Positions 16,966 through 25,894 of a stretch of 64,000 nt of DNA are shown piece by piece (positions within the stretch are counted from its first letter, which is position 1; each line of letters starts with the position of its first letter). A model generated the notes under the pieces. It ran no database searches and was not told the origin of the DNA. It worked only from the letters and a program-made list of their open reading frames with translations. The DNA is from Sinomonas atrocyanea (GTDB taxonomy: Bacteria; Actinomycetota; Actinomycetes; Actinomycetales; Micrococcaceae): NCBI RefSeq assembly GCF_030811715.1, contig NZ_JAUSRH010000003.1, positions 310,001 through 374,000 on the forward strand, written 5' to 3'. Position numbers and translations under genes: made by a program.

Positions 16966-17952
16966 ATGGAGGAGCGTGTGCTGGGACGGACTGGCCGAGC
17001 GGTGTCCGCAATCGGGCTGGGGACATGGCAACTGGGTGGCGACTGGGGAGACGTCGGCCGAGGCGCCGCCGCACAGGTGCTCGACGCGGCCGCCGAATCG
17101 GGGGTGACCTTCTTCGACACCGCCGATGTCTACGGCGACGGCCGGAGCGAGCGGGCCATCGGGGAGTGGCTGGCGGCGCACCCCGACTCGGGCATCATGG
17201 TGGGCACCAAGATGGGACGCCGGATGCCCCAGGTCCCGGAGAACTACACGCTGGAGCACTTCCGCGAGTGGCTGGACCGCTCACGCCGCAATCTGGGCCG
17301 CGACACCCTCGACCTCGTCCAGCTCCACTGCCCGCCCACCCCCGTCTACTCCGAGGACAGGGTCTTCGACGCCCTCGACCAGCTGGTCGAGGAGGGCGTG
17401 ATGCGCCACTACGGTGTCAGCGTGGAGACGACCGGGGAGGCACTGGCCGCGATTGGCCGGCCCCACGTGGCCACCGTACAGATCATCTTCAACCCCTTCC
17501 GGCTCAAGCCGCAGGACGAGGTCCTCCCCGCGGCGCAGGAGGCCGGGGTGGGAATCGTGGTCCGCGTGCCGCTCGCCTCCGGCCTGCTCAGTGGCAAGTA
17601 CAGCCGCAGCACCACGTTCCCCGAGGGGGACCACCGCAACTACAACCGCACCGGCTCCGCGTTCGACGTCGGGGAGACCTTCTCAGGGGTGGACTTCGAG
17701 CGGGGCCTCGAGGCCGTCGCCGAGTTCCAGAAGCTCGTCCCTGAAGGGCTGACCACGGCGCAGGCTGCCCTCGCCTGGATCATCTCCCAGCCGGGGGTCT
17801 CGACCGTGATCCCAGGGGCGAGGAACGCGGACCAGGCGCGCGCAAATGCGGCAGCGGCCGCCGGAGTCGCGTCGCTGGGGCCGGAGTTCGACGCCGGCGT
17901 GCGGCGGATCTACGACACGTACTTCCGCGAGGTGATCCACCCGCGCTGGTAG
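16966..17952 (+). CDS. Aldo/keto reductase
   Basis: A 328-aa NADPH-dependent oxidoreductase of the AKR superfamily, TIM-barrel fold. The catalytic tetrad is visible: Asp51 (FFDTADVYGDG), Tyr56, Lys82 (GTKMGRR) and His121 (QLHCPP). The cofactor-binding end reads STVIPGARNADQARAN. The physiological substrate is not evident and the gene stands alone, 66 bp before an unrelated DUF1214 gene. Confidence 0.92.
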   Translation: MEERVLGRTGRAVSAIGLGTWQLGGDWGDVGRGAAAQVLDAAAESGVTFFDTADVYGDGRSERAIGEWLAAHPDSGIMVGTKMGRRMPQVPENYTLEHFREWLDRSRRNLGRDTLDLVQLHCPPTPVYSEDRVFDALDQLVEEGVMRHYGVSVETTGEALAAIGRPHVATVQIIFNPFRLKPQDEVLPAAQEAGVGIVVRVPLASGLLSGKYSRSTTFPEGDHRNYNRTGSAFDVGETFSGVDFERGLEAVAEFQKLVPEGLTTAQAALAWIISQPGVSTVIPGARNADQARANAAAAAGVASLGPEFDAGVRRIYDTYFREVIHPRW

Positions 17953-18018
17953 CCGGTCCGAGGCACTCGGGCGGGGCGCCGTCCGCCGCCCGGGAGCCCA
18001 CTACCCCAGGAGGAGGCC

Positions 18019-18690
18019 ATGGGAAGGCGATGGGGCTACTTCGCTGCCCTGGTGGGCGCGGTCTGCGTCGCTTTCATCGCCTCCATGGTCTTCTTCCGGC
18101 AGGAGCGCACGGTCCGCAGCGATGTGATCCAGGGATTCCTCATTGGCTACGGCCTCGCGTTCGCCACCGCCCAGGCGTATGCGCGCATCAGGGCCACGAG
18201 GGTCAACGGCTGGGTCACCATGGCCGGCTTGGGGCGTCCCGGCAGCGGCATGCTGTTCCGGGCGGCGGCCGCGCAGCTGTTCCCCGGGCCCGTCAACAGC
18301 CCGGAGGAGGCCGTGTACTGGTGGGCCACGGCAGACGGAACGGGCCGGCCGCTCGATGGCCGTAACGCCTACACCCTGCACTTCCCGCCCGGCTCGCTGC
18401 CGCCGAACAATGCCTTCTGGTCCCTGACGATGGGGGACGGAAGGAACCGGCTCGTCCCGAACCCCCTCAGCCGCTACAGTCTGGGGGACCGGTCCGGGTT
18501 GGTCCCGAACGCCGACGGTTCGGTGGACATCTGCCTCCAGCAGGCGGCGCCCGAGGGCGGGGAGTCCAACTGGCTGCCGGCGCCGCCGGGGCGCTTCATC
18601 CTCTGGCTGCGTGTCTATGAGCCGGCGCCGGCCATCCTCGACGGCACCTACCGCCCGCCCCCAGTGGCCAGGACGGCGGGACGGCCATGA
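18019..18690 (+). CDS. DUF1214-domain membrane-anchored protein
   Basis: A 223-aa protein with an N-terminal membrane anchor (YFAALVGAVCVAFIASMVFF) and a C-terminal DUF1214-like beta domain (YTLHFPPGSLPPNNAFWSLTM, then SRYSLGDRSG, and the closing FILWLRVYEP). In many bacteria DUF1254 and DUF1214 are joined in one polypeptide; here they are two genes overlapping as ATGA, an obligate-partner arrangement. Biochemical function is unknown. Confidence 0.8.
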   Translation: MGRRWGYFAALVGAVCVAFIASMVFFRQERTVRSDVIQGFLIGYGLAFATAQAYARIRATRVNGWVTMAGLGRPGSGMLFRAAAAQLFPGPVNSPEEAVYWWATADGTGRPLDGRNAYTLHFPPGSLPPNNAFWSLTMGDGRNRLVPNPLSRYSLGDRSGLVPNADGSVDICLQQAAPEGGESNWLPAPPGRFILWLRVYEPAPAILDGTYRPPPVARTAGRP

Positions 18691-19259
18691 GGAGCGAACA
18701 CCTGCTCATCTTCTTTGCAGTCGCGGCGGCGACGTGGTGGGCAGCCGTTTACTTCTGGCCGCGCCTGCTCCTGTCCGTGTTCAAGAGGGCCCTGCTGGTC
18801 AAGGGATTCGGAGAGGGCCCGGTCCCGGTCAACACCCTCTACACCCAGCCGGAGGCCGCCTTCGCCGATCCCCTGCGAGCGCCATCCTCCGGATCCCGGC
18901 TCATGTCCGTCGGGGTGAACCGCGACACGCTCCTCACCGTGGGCTGGCTCGACCTCTCCCGCGGGCCGCAGGTCCTGCACGTGCCCGACATGGACGGCCG
19001 CTACTACAGCGTCCAATTCACGGACCCCTACCGCAACACCAACTTCGCCTACATCGGCAGACGCACCACGGGCACAGACGCAGGGGAGTACCTCATCACC
19101 GGGCCCGGCTGGGCGGGGAACGTGCCGCCCGGCATGCGGCACATCGCCTCACCCCGCCGCTCCGCGCTCGTGATCGGGCGCGTCCTCGTTTCCGGCGGGG
19201 ACGACCTCAGGGCCGCCTACACCCTCTCGAGGCAGCTGCGGCTGACGCCACAGGTGTGA
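18687..19259 (+). CDS. DUF1254-domain membrane-anchored protein
   Basis: A 190-aa partner of the preceding DUF1214 protein, starting with ATG overlapping its stop. It has an N-terminal membrane segment (HLLIFFAVAAATWWAAVYFW) and the family core NRDTLLTVGWLDLS, PDMDGRYYSVQFTDPYRN and EYLITGPGWAG. The two presumably assemble on the outer face of the membrane. Its 3' end overlaps the convergent receiver gene by 53 nt. Function unknown. Confidence 0.8.
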   Translation: MRSEHLLIFFAVAAATWWAAVYFWPRLLLSVFKRALLVKGFGEGPVPVNTLYTQPEAAFADPLRAPSSGSRLMSVGVNRDTLLTVGWLDLSRGPQVLHVPDMDGRYYSVQFTDPYRNTNFAYIGRRTTGTDAGEYLITGPGWAGNVPPGMRHIASPRRSALVIGRVLVSGGDDLRAAYTLSRQLRLTPQV

Positions 19260-19623
19260 GCGCGGCAGCCGCCCGGACGGCCTGGGGGAGTCCGCTGTCG
19301 GCAATCCTCCGGACTACGAAGATCGGGTCCCCGGGCGGCCTCCTGCGGCGCCCGGCCGCCAGGCTCGTGAGGATGACGCATCGCGTCGGCGTGCCCGCCT
19401 CACTGAGCCGGCGGCACATCGCCTCCGCATCGCCGTCGGGGAGGTGCTCGTCGAGGACCACGACCTGCGGCGCACACCGGCGCGCCAGCTGGGCACCCTC
19501 GCTCACCGTCCCGCCCTCGCCCACCACGTCCACGCCCTCCTCCTCGAGCATCTCCCGCAGCGCGCTCAGGAGCGGGCGGTAGGCGCTCACCAGGAGCACG
19601 CGGGTCTTCTGGTCTGCTCCCAT
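19207..19623 (-). CDS. Stand-alone receiver-like protein lacking the acidic pair
   Basis: A 138-aa CheY-like receiver without an output domain. The phospho-acceptor equivalent is Asp58 (VVVLDEHLPDGD) and the Thr/Ser switch residue lies in VILTS. The acidic pair that binds Mg2+ is replaced by Ser13-Ala14 (LLVSAYR), and the conserved Lys region reads VVRR. Phosphorylation is therefore doubtful and it may act as a constitutive interaction module. No kinase gene is nearby. The C-terminal tail is Ala-rich and overlaps the DUF1254 gene. Confidence 0.75.
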   Translation of the reverse strand: MGADQKTRVLLVSAYRPLLSALREMLEEEGVDVVGEGGTVSEGAQLARRCAPQVVVLDEHLPDGDAEAMCRRLSEAGTPTRCVILTSLAAGRRRRPPGDPIFVVRRIADSGLPQAVRAAAALTPVASAAAASRGCRRP

Positions 19624-19812
19624 GACGTCTTCCTGTCCGGTCCGCTTCGACGGGAGCCGGCGGGCTGCCGGACGGCGAGGCGATATGACAAGTATGAAAA
19701 GCGTTCAGTGAGCCTGTCTAGAGCATGACAGCCTCGTCACACCCGACCACGCGGCGGGCCAGAGCGCGGCTCTGGCGATGGCGGCCGGAGCAGGGCGCCT
19801 ATGATGCGTGGC

Positions 19813-20793
19813 ATGGACCTGGCCGCCATCGCCGCCGAGCTCTACACCCTCACGCCGAGGGACTTCACCGGCGCGCGCAACGACCGCGCCAAGGAGCTCC
19901 GGCGCGAGGGGCAGCGCGCGCTCGCCCAGCGGGTGGCTCGGCTCGCCAAGCCATCCGTCTCCGCCTGGGCAGTCAACGCGCTCGCCGTCGGAAGGGCCGA
20001 GGCCCTGCAGAGCGTCGTCGCGCTCGGCGCCCAGCTGCGGGAGGCCCAGGAGGACCTCGACCCCGGCCGCCTGCGCGCCCTCGCCAAGGACCGCACGCAG
20101 CTCCTGCCGCAGGCCGTGGCAGCCGCGCGCGCCACCGCGCACCGCTCGGGCATCGCGGTGAGCGACGCCGCGGCGGCGGAGATCGAGCAGACCCTGCGCG
20201 CCGCCATGTCCGACGCCCTGGCCTCCGCGGCGGTGCAGAGCGGACTCCTGCTCCACGCCCTCGAGGGAAACGGCCTCGAACCGGTGGACCTCTCCGGCGC
20301 CGTCGCGGTGCCCGAGGTGCTCGACCGGCCCCCTGGGACTGCCGAGGCCCTGCCCGTGGGAGCCACCGGCCACAATGTGGGCGAGGCGCACCGCGCCGAC
20401 GGCGGGCGGTCGCGGGACGGTGCGGGCCGGCGTCGGACGGGGGACGCGAAGCGGAAGGCCGAACAAGAGCGGCAGCAGGCAGAACAGCTCCGGCGCGAGG
20501 AGCGCGCGGAGGCCGAGGCGGACCGCGACGAGGCCGCACAGGCCCTTGACGAGGCCCAGGCCGAGCTCGCCGGCACCGAGCGGGACGCCGCGGACGCTGC
20601 CGCCCGCGCCCGCCGCCTGGCCGACGAGCTCGATCGCCTTCGCGCGCGGATCACGGAACTCGAAGATGACGTCGCGGCGGCCGAACGCGAGGCGGCGGCA
20701 GCAGAGCGTGCCCGGAAGCTTGCTTCCCGCCTCGTGGACCGCGAACTCCGGGCGGTGTCGAAGGCCCGGGAGCGCCTCGCCGCCCTGGACTGA
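19813..20793 (+). CDS. Coiled-coil protein of an actinobacterial family, unknown function
   Basis: A protein of about 326 aa. Residues 1-60 hold a recognisable motif set (LYTLTPRDFTGARNDRAKEL, KPSVSAWAVNALA) seen in actinobacterial hypothetical proteins. The second half (about 210-320) is a long charged Ala/Glu/Arg coiled coil. ATGs at 19801, 19804 and 19813 are in frame; I prefer 19813 because TATGAT at 19800-19805 makes a -10 box 7 nt upstream, implying leaderless translation. No signal or membrane segment. Role unknown. Confidence 0.75.
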   Translation: MDLAAIAAELYTLTPRDFTGARNDRAKELRREGQRALAQRVARLAKPSVSAWAVNALAVGRAEALQSVVALGAQLREAQEDLDPGRLRALAKDRTQLLPQAVAAARATAHRSGIAVSDAAAAEIEQTLRAAMSDALASAAVQSGLLLHALEGNGLEPVDLSGAVAVPEVLDRPPGTAEALPVGATGHNVGEAHRADGGRSRDGAGRRRTGDAKRKAEQERQQAEQLRREERAEAEADRDEAAQALDEAQAELAGTERDAADAAARARRLADELDRLRARITELEDDVAAAEREAAAAERARKLASRLVDRELRAVSKARERLAALD

Positions 20794-20852
20794 CCCGGCT
20801 CGGACGCCCGTCCCGAGTCGACGCAGCCCGGGGGCCATGCCACGCTGGGCAG

Positions 20853-22061
20853 ATGGTCCCCCTTCCCCGTCAGCCCCGTGCCGCACTCCGACAGTTCCTC
20901 GTCTGGGCGCCCTCGGCGACCCGCAGCGGCCTGAGGGAGGCCGCCTCGGCCGAGCGCCTCCTGCTTGCCGGCAAGACCGCCCTCGCGGCGGGCATCGCGT
21001 GGGCCTTGGCGCAGCTCATGCCCGGCTCGCTCGGCCAGTACCCGTACTACGCACCGCTCGGCGCCCTCGTGAGCATGTACCCGACCGTCGCCGACTCGCT
21101 GCGCAACGGCCTGCAGAGCCTCGTGGGGCTCGCGCTCGGCATCGGCGTGGCCCTGTTCGTGGGCAGCTTCGCCGACACCGCGGCCTGGTCGGTCGCTCTC
21201 GTGGTCGGGGTGGGCATGATCGTGGGCGGCCTCCCACGGATGGGCAGCGGCCGCGAGTGGGTCCCCCTCGCCGCGCTCTTCGTCCTCGTTGCGGGCGCCA
21301 ACCGGCGCGATGTCTTCTCGCTGGCCTACCTTGTCCAGATGGGCCTCGGCGTGGCCGTGGGTCTCGCGGTGAACTGGGTCGTCTTCCCGCCGCTGCGCGT
21401 CGCGGCCGTGACGCCGGCCTTCGCGCGCCTGCGCCATGCGCTCGGCGACCAGCTCGAGGACATGGCCGCCGCTGTCACGGAGGAGGAATGGCCGCCGAGC
21501 CGGAAGGAGTGGTCCACGAGGGAGGGCCTGCTCGCGACGACCGCGGCGGAGGTGCGCGTGGCCGTCGAGGAGGCCGAAGTCAGCGCCCGGGCCAATCCCC
21601 GCAGGAAGCGGCACCACCGGGACCTCGCCGCCGACCTCGCGGACCTGCAGGCCCTCGAGCGGGCCACGTTCAGGGTCCAGGACATCACGGACGTGCTCAC
21701 GAGCGTGATCTGGGAGGAGCACGCCGGGACGCGGGTGCCGGCCGGGCTGACCCCCGAGCTGGCTGCGGCGCTTCTCGCCACCGCGGAGGCGCTGCGGGGC
21801 TGGGGCGAGGAGGACGCCCCGGAAGGGCTGTGGGACCGCGCCCAGGAGGCCATCGACGCTCTCAGCGGCTCCTACCACGAAGTGGCCGTGCGCGAGGCTG
21901 CCGGCGACGCCACCGCCGCGATCTCGCTCGCGCTGTCGCGGATTGTCCGCATGGTCCGTGACCGCCTGGATTCCCGCGAGACCGAGCCTGACGCGCCCAC
22001 CGCAGACGACGGCGCCCCCGACGACGGCGCTGCCGGCGACGGCGCCCCCGGTCCGGCTTAG
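20853..22061 (+). CDS. Aromatic-acid exporter/FUSC-like membrane protein
   Basis: A 402-aa protein with about six N-terminal membrane helices (30-185; KTALAAGIAWALAQLMPG, YYAPLGALVSMYPTVADSL) and a cytoplasmic helical C-terminus of about 200 residues ending in an acidic tail. The repeated hydrophobic pattern and the AGANRRDV loop fit the ArAE/FUSC permease superfamily. CACGCT at 20841-20846 lies 6 nt before ATG, again suggesting a leaderless mRNA. Substrate unknown. It ends tail to tail with the DHA2 transporter (4-nt overlap). Confidence 0.78.
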   Translation: MVPLPRQPRAALRQFLVWAPSATRSGLREAASAERLLLAGKTALAAGIAWALAQLMPGSLGQYPYYAPLGALVSMYPTVADSLRNGLQSLVGLALGIGVALFVGSFADTAAWSVALVVGVGMIVGGLPRMGSGREWVPLAALFVLVAGANRRDVFSLAYLVQMGLGVAVGLAVNWVVFPPLRVAAVTPAFARLRHALGDQLEDMAAAVTEEEWPPSRKEWSTREGLLATTAAEVRVAVEEAEVSARANPRRKRHHRDLAADLADLQALERATFRVQDITDVLTSVIWEEHAGTRVPAGLTPELAAALLATAEALRGWGEEDAPEGLWDRAQEAIDALSGSYHEVAVREAAGDATAAISLALSRIVRMVRDRLDSRETEPDAPTADDGAPDDGAAGDGAPGPA

Positions 22062-23503
22062 GGCGCGGGGCGCCGCGACTCCGCCTCGGCCCCGCCGTGG
22101 TCGGGCTGCTTCTGGGCATCGCGCGGCATGGCGAGGACCGCCGCCACGGCGAGGGCGGCGACCACGAGCACGGCGAGGAAGACGGCCCCCGAGGCGGGCA
22201 CGACGGCGAGTGGCTGGCCGGGCGCGGCCGCGTAGATCCCGTTGGCGATCGCGCCGAACACGGCCACGCCGAGGGCACTGCCGATGGAGCGGGCGAAGAG
22301 GTTGGTGCCCGTGACGACGCCCCGGCGGCTCCAGTCGACGCTCGACTGCGCGGCGATGAGCGTGGGTGAGGCGGTGAGGCCGAGTCCGAGCCCGATCACG
22401 AAGCAGCTGCCTGCGACGAAGAGCACGTCCGGGGTGTGCGCCGTCGCCGCGAGCACGGCCGTGCCCGCCACGGCCACCACGATGCCGATGACTGCGGTGC
22501 GGCGGAAGCCGATCCGCAGGTACAGCCGGCCGGACTGCGAGGCGCTGATCGGCCAGCCGAGCGTGAGGGCGGCCAGGGCGAGGCCGGCGACGACGGGGGA
22601 GGCGGACACGGCGCCCTCGAGGAACGTGGGCACATACGACGTCAGGCCCAGGATCATCGCTCCGACGCCGAACGAGACCAGCGTGGTGGTGAGCAGGAGC
22701 CGTCGGGAGATAACCCAGGTGGGCAGCACCGGCTCTGCGGCGCGCCGCTCCGCGAGCAGGAAGACCACGAACAGGGCCGCCCCGGCGGCCGGCACGCCGA
22801 TGCCCAGCGGCGAGGCCCACGCCCAGGCCTGGCCGCCCTCGAGCGCGCCGAGGATCAGCAGCGTCATCGCCACGGTCAGCAGCCCGGAGCCCAGGAAGTC
22901 GATCCGGTGCCGCTCCTTCTCGAAGGACTCGTGGAACGTGCGGGCGAGCATCCAGGCGGCGAGCACGCAGAGCGGGATGTTGATCAGGAAGATCCCGCGC
23001 CAGATGCCCAGTGACGCGAAGACGCCGCCGAGGGTCGGGCCGACCACGGAAGAGACAGCCCAGACGCTCGCGAGGTAGCCCTGCGCCTTGGCACGCTCCG
23101 CGACCGTGTAGATGTCCCCGGCGATCGTGATGGCCATGGGCTGCACGGCTCCGGCGCCGAGCCCCTGCACGACGCGGAATGCGATGAGCGCCCCCATGGT
23201 CGGGGCGAGTCCGCACAGGACCGAGCCGAGCAGGAACAGGCCGATGCCCGTGAGGATCAGCGGCTTGCGGCCCAGCATGTCAGCGAGCTTCGCGTACACC
23301 GGCACCGAGACGGCCTGCGCGAGCATGTAGGCGGAGAAGAGCCATGGGAACGAGGAGAAGCCGCCGACGTCGCGAACGATCGACGGGACGGCCGTCGCGA
23401 CGATCGTCGAGTCGATCGCCACGAGGCCCGTCGTGAGCATGAGGGCGATGAGGATGGGGCCGCGGTCGGAGCGGAAGCCCACGTCGGCTCGGGTGACGGT
23501 CAT
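22058..23503 (-). CDS. DHA2-type MFS drug/proton antiporter
   Basis: A 481-aa transporter with about 14 predicted membrane segments, the count typical of the DHA2 family. Signatures include LADMLGRKPLIL in loop 2 and the antiporter motif C-like GPTLGGVFA in helix 5. The C-terminus is hydrophilic. It is likely an efflux pump for toxic organics. No adjacent TetR or MarR regulator is visible. Confidence 0.9.
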   Translation of the reverse strand: MTVTRADVGFRSDRGPILIALMLTTGLVAIDSTIVATAVPSIVRDVGGFSSFPWLFSAYMLAQAVSVPVYAKLADMLGRKPLILTGIGLFLLGSVLCGLAPTMGALIAFRVVQGLGAGAVQPMAITIAGDIYTVAERAKAQGYLASVWAVSSVVGPTLGGVFASLGIWRGIFLINIPLCVLAAWMLARTFHESFEKERHRIDFLGSGLLTVAMTLLILGALEGGQAWAWASPLGIGVPAAGAALFVVFLLAERRAAEPVLPTWVISRRLLLTTTLVSFGVGAMILGLTSYVPTFLEGAVSASPVVAGLALAALTLGWPISASQSGRLYLRIGFRRTAVIGIVVAVAGTAVLAATAHTPDVLFVAGSCFVIGLGLGLTASPTLIAAQSSVDWSRRGVVTGTNLFARSIGSALGVAVFGAIANGIYAAAPGQPLAVVPASGAVFLAVLVVAALAVAAVLAMPRDAQKQPDHGGAEAESRRPAP

Positions 23504-23632
23504 GATGGTCAGAACCGCGCGGGGCGCGCAATTAGTCCCCGCGGCGGCCGACGGCGGTGCGGCGCCCCCTCCCGCTGGCGATAAAGTGGACGGGGCCGCG
23601 CAACGGCGAGCAGGCCAGGAGAGGAGCGGAAC

Positions 23633-24466
23633 GTGACGCAGCAGGCAGGGACATCGGCCGAGTGGGCGCAGGAGCTGCCCGAACTGGCCGCGGGCGACTT
23701 CTACTACGAGGACCTCGGCGGCGGCCGCTACCGATCCACCGTCCACGCGCAGGGCGCCTGGAACGCGCACGAGCAGCACATGGCCCCAGCCTCCGGCATC
23801 CTCGCCCACGCCCTGGCCCAGCACGAGCCGCGGCCCGAGATGCGCATCGCGCGCATCGGCTACGAGATCCTCGGTCTCATCCACGCCGGCGAGTTCGAGG
23901 TCACCACCCGCACCGTCCGCCCCGGCAGGACGATCGAGCTCCTCGAGGCCGAGCTCAGCGCCCAGGGCCGCCCCGCCGTCCGGGCCACCGCATGGCGGCT
24001 CGTCACCGCAGACACCTCGGCCGTCGCCGCGGTCGAGGACCCGCGGATCCCGCCGCGCGAGGAGTGCGAGCGCTGGGACGGGGCCACCGAATGGCCCGGA
24101 GGCTACATCCGCTCCCTCGAGATGTACCAGGCACCGGGCCACCGCTCGGGCAGCGGCACCGTGTGGATCCGCACCGCCCACCCCCTCGTCGGCGGCGCGG
24201 AGACCCCCGACTGGGTCAGGCTCATCGGCCTCGTCGACACGGCCAACGGCATCGCGACCCGGGTCCCGCCGGGCCGGGGTAGCTGGGCCTTCCCGAATGT
24301 CGACCTCCAGATCCACATGTACCGCGAGCCCCGGGGCGAGTGGCTGGGCATCGACAACTCGGTCTCCTTCGGCGCCGACGGGATCGGCCTGACCTCCTCG
24401 GTGCTGCACGACGACGACGGGCCCTTCGGCCGCGCCGAGCAGATCCTCACGCTCCGCAGGAGCTGA
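23633..24466 (+). CDS. Acyl-CoA thioesterase-like double-hotdog protein
   Basis: A 277-aa protein of the TesB/4HBT-like thioesterase group. Two hotdog halves can be seen: about 20-125 (YRSTVHAQGAWN, EMRIARIGYEILG) and 165-275 (WVRLIGLVDTANGIA, DLQIHMYREPRGEWLG). It probably hydrolyses an acyl-CoA. The GTG start follows GAGGAG. It lies 3 bp before the lipoate-ligase-like gene, so the two are likely co-transcribed. Confidence 0.82.
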   Translation: MTQQAGTSAEWAQELPELAAGDFYYEDLGGGRYRSTVHAQGAWNAHEQHMAPASGILAHALAQHEPRPEMRIARIGYEILGLIHAGEFEVTTRTVRPGRTIELLEAELSAQGRPAVRATAWRLVTADTSAVAAVEDPRIPPREECERWDGATEWPGGYIRSLEMYQAPGHRSGSGTVWIRTAHPLVGGAETPDWVRLIGLVDTANGIATRVPPGRGSWAFPNVDLQIHMYREPRGEWLGIDNSVSFGADGIGLTSSVLHDDDGPFGRAEQILTLRRS

Positions 24467-24469
24467 TCC

Positions 24470-25249
24470 ATGGCGGAGTGGAACGGCGGCGCCCTCGTGC
24501 CGCTCGACGTCATCTCCGGCACCGGCCTGCCCGCCGCCGACGGAGGCGGGGCCGCGGCCGAGCTCGCTCGCGCCATGGAACTCCTCGACGAAGTCAAGCG
24601 CGGCGCCCGCGGCGGCACGCTCAGGCTCTACCGCCCCCGGCGCACCCTCGCGTTCGGGCAGCGGGACACGCGCCTGCCGGGCTTCGAGGCGGCCCGATCG
24701 GCGGCCCTCGCGCACGGCTTCGAGCCGGTGGTGCGCCGGGCCGGCGGACGGGCGGCGGCCTACCACGCCGGCACCCTGATCGTGGACCACATCGAGCCGG
24801 CGCGCGAGGCCATGGTGGGCCACCGCCACCGCTTCGAGGTCTTCGGAGACCTCTACGCGGGCGCCCTGCGCACCCTCGGCGTCGACGCCCGCGTGGGCGA
24901 GATCCCGGGCGAGTACTGCCCCGGCGAGTTCAGCGTCCACGGCGTCCACGGCGTCCCGGCCGGCCCGGACCCGGCGGGCGGCCCGGGAAGCACGACGGCG
25001 GGCGGCCGGCTCAAGCTCGTCGGCACGGCCCAGCGGGTGGTGGCCGGGGCCTGGCTGTTCTCCTCGGTCTTCGTGGTCGCCGACGCCGCACCCGTGCGGG
25101 CCGTGCTCACCGACGTCTACCGGGCCCTCGCGCTGCCGTTCGACCCGGCCACCGCCGGTGCCGCGGACGACCTCGTGCCCGGCCTCACTGTCGACGCCGT
25201 GGAGGACGCCCTGCTGGCCATGTACCGGGACCAAGGCGCCGTCAGCTGA
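24470..25249 (+). CDS. Lipoate-protein ligase A-like protein
   Basis: A 259-aa member of the biotin/lipoate ligase fold. Visible motifs are VVRRAGGRAAAYHAGTL (family RRxSGGGAVYH, here with Ala replacements), GEYCPGEFSV and KLVGTAQRV with the conserved Lys. It may attach lipoate or octanoate to E2 or GcvH subunits; the altered glycine loop and an extra Gly/Pro insert near 165-180 leave substrate uncertain. An E2 with a lipoyl domain is encoded at 39-40 kb. Confidence 0.8.
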   Translation: MAEWNGGALVPLDVISGTGLPAADGGGAAAELARAMELLDEVKRGARGGTLRLYRPRRTLAFGQRDTRLPGFEAARSAALAHGFEPVVRRAGGRAAAYHAGTLIVDHIEPAREAMVGHRHRFEVFGDLYAGALRTLGVDARVGEIPGEYCPGEFSVHGVHGVPAGPDPAGGPGSTTAGGRLKLVGTAQRVVAGAWLFSSVFVVADAAPVRAVLTDVYRALALPFDPATAGAADDLVPGLTVDAVEDALLAMYRDQGAVS

Positions 25250-25817
25250 CGGGGGCCTCCTTCGCCTGACTGAGGAGGGCGAGCGCGTCCTCCCTGTCGA
25301 GCCGCTCCTGGCGGTACTGCTCGAGGAGGATCGTGAGCATCGCGTCGGCCTGCTCCGCATCATCGGCGCCCATCGCCTCGGCCGCGAAGGCCACCCGGAG
25401 GTTCAGCGCGTAGGCGTCTGCAGCCGTCTGGGCCAGACAGAGGTGCGTGGAGACCCCGGCGAGCAGGATGCGCTCGGTGCCCCACGTCCTCAGCCGCTGC
25501 AGCAGGTCCGTGCCCACGAACGCGCTGTCCCGGCGCTTGACAAGCTGGGGCAGGCCCTCGACGTCCAGCTCGGCGAGGGACTCTGCCTGCTCGGTGCCGC
25601 GGAAGGCAAAGCCCTGCCCGTCGTCGAGCATCGCCAGGGTCCACGTCGACCGGTCGCGCTCGTGCTCGGTGCGGACCACGAGGGCCGGGGCCTCCGAGCT
25701 CCGGGCCGCGGCGATCAGCTCGTTGCACGCGGCGACGAGCCGCCCGCGCTGGGCCGCGAGCTCGGGGAACTCGAAGAACGAGTTCTGCATGTCGATGATC
25801 AGCAAGGCGGTGCGCAT
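25242..25817 (-). CDS. Isochorismatase-family cysteine hydrolase
   Basis: A 191-aa alpha/beta hydrolase of the isochorismatase/nicotinamidase family. The catalytic triad is intact: Asp9 (LIIDMQN), Lys94 (LVKRRDSAF) and Cys127 (AGVSTHLCLAQT). It likely cleaves an amide or vinyl-ether; the exact substrate cannot be read. The start is ATG at 25817, and the gene overlaps the lplA-like gene by 8 nt tail to tail. Confidence 0.9.
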   Translation of the reverse strand: MRTALLIIDMQNSFFEFPELAAQRGRLVAACNELIAAARSSEAPALVVRTEHERDRSTWTLAMLDDGQGFAFRGTEQAESLAELDVEGLPQLVKRRDSAFVGTDLLQRLRTWGTERILLAGVSTHLCLAQTAADAYALNLRVAFAAEAMGADDAEQADAMLTILLEQYRQERLDREDALALLSQAKEAPVS

Positions 25818-25894
25818 GCCCGCGCCTTACCCGCGGGCGCGGGCACGCACACACATCCCAGGCCCGGCCATCGCCGGTCCGGGCCGGTCCGGGG

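Noticed and set aside
19842-25363. Very long leftward open frames antisense to several real genes
   Set aside because: They arise from the GC-biased third positions of the rightward genes; translations are low-complexity Arg/Ala/Pro/Gly sequence with family resemblance only where they coincide with the true leftward DHA2 transporter gene.
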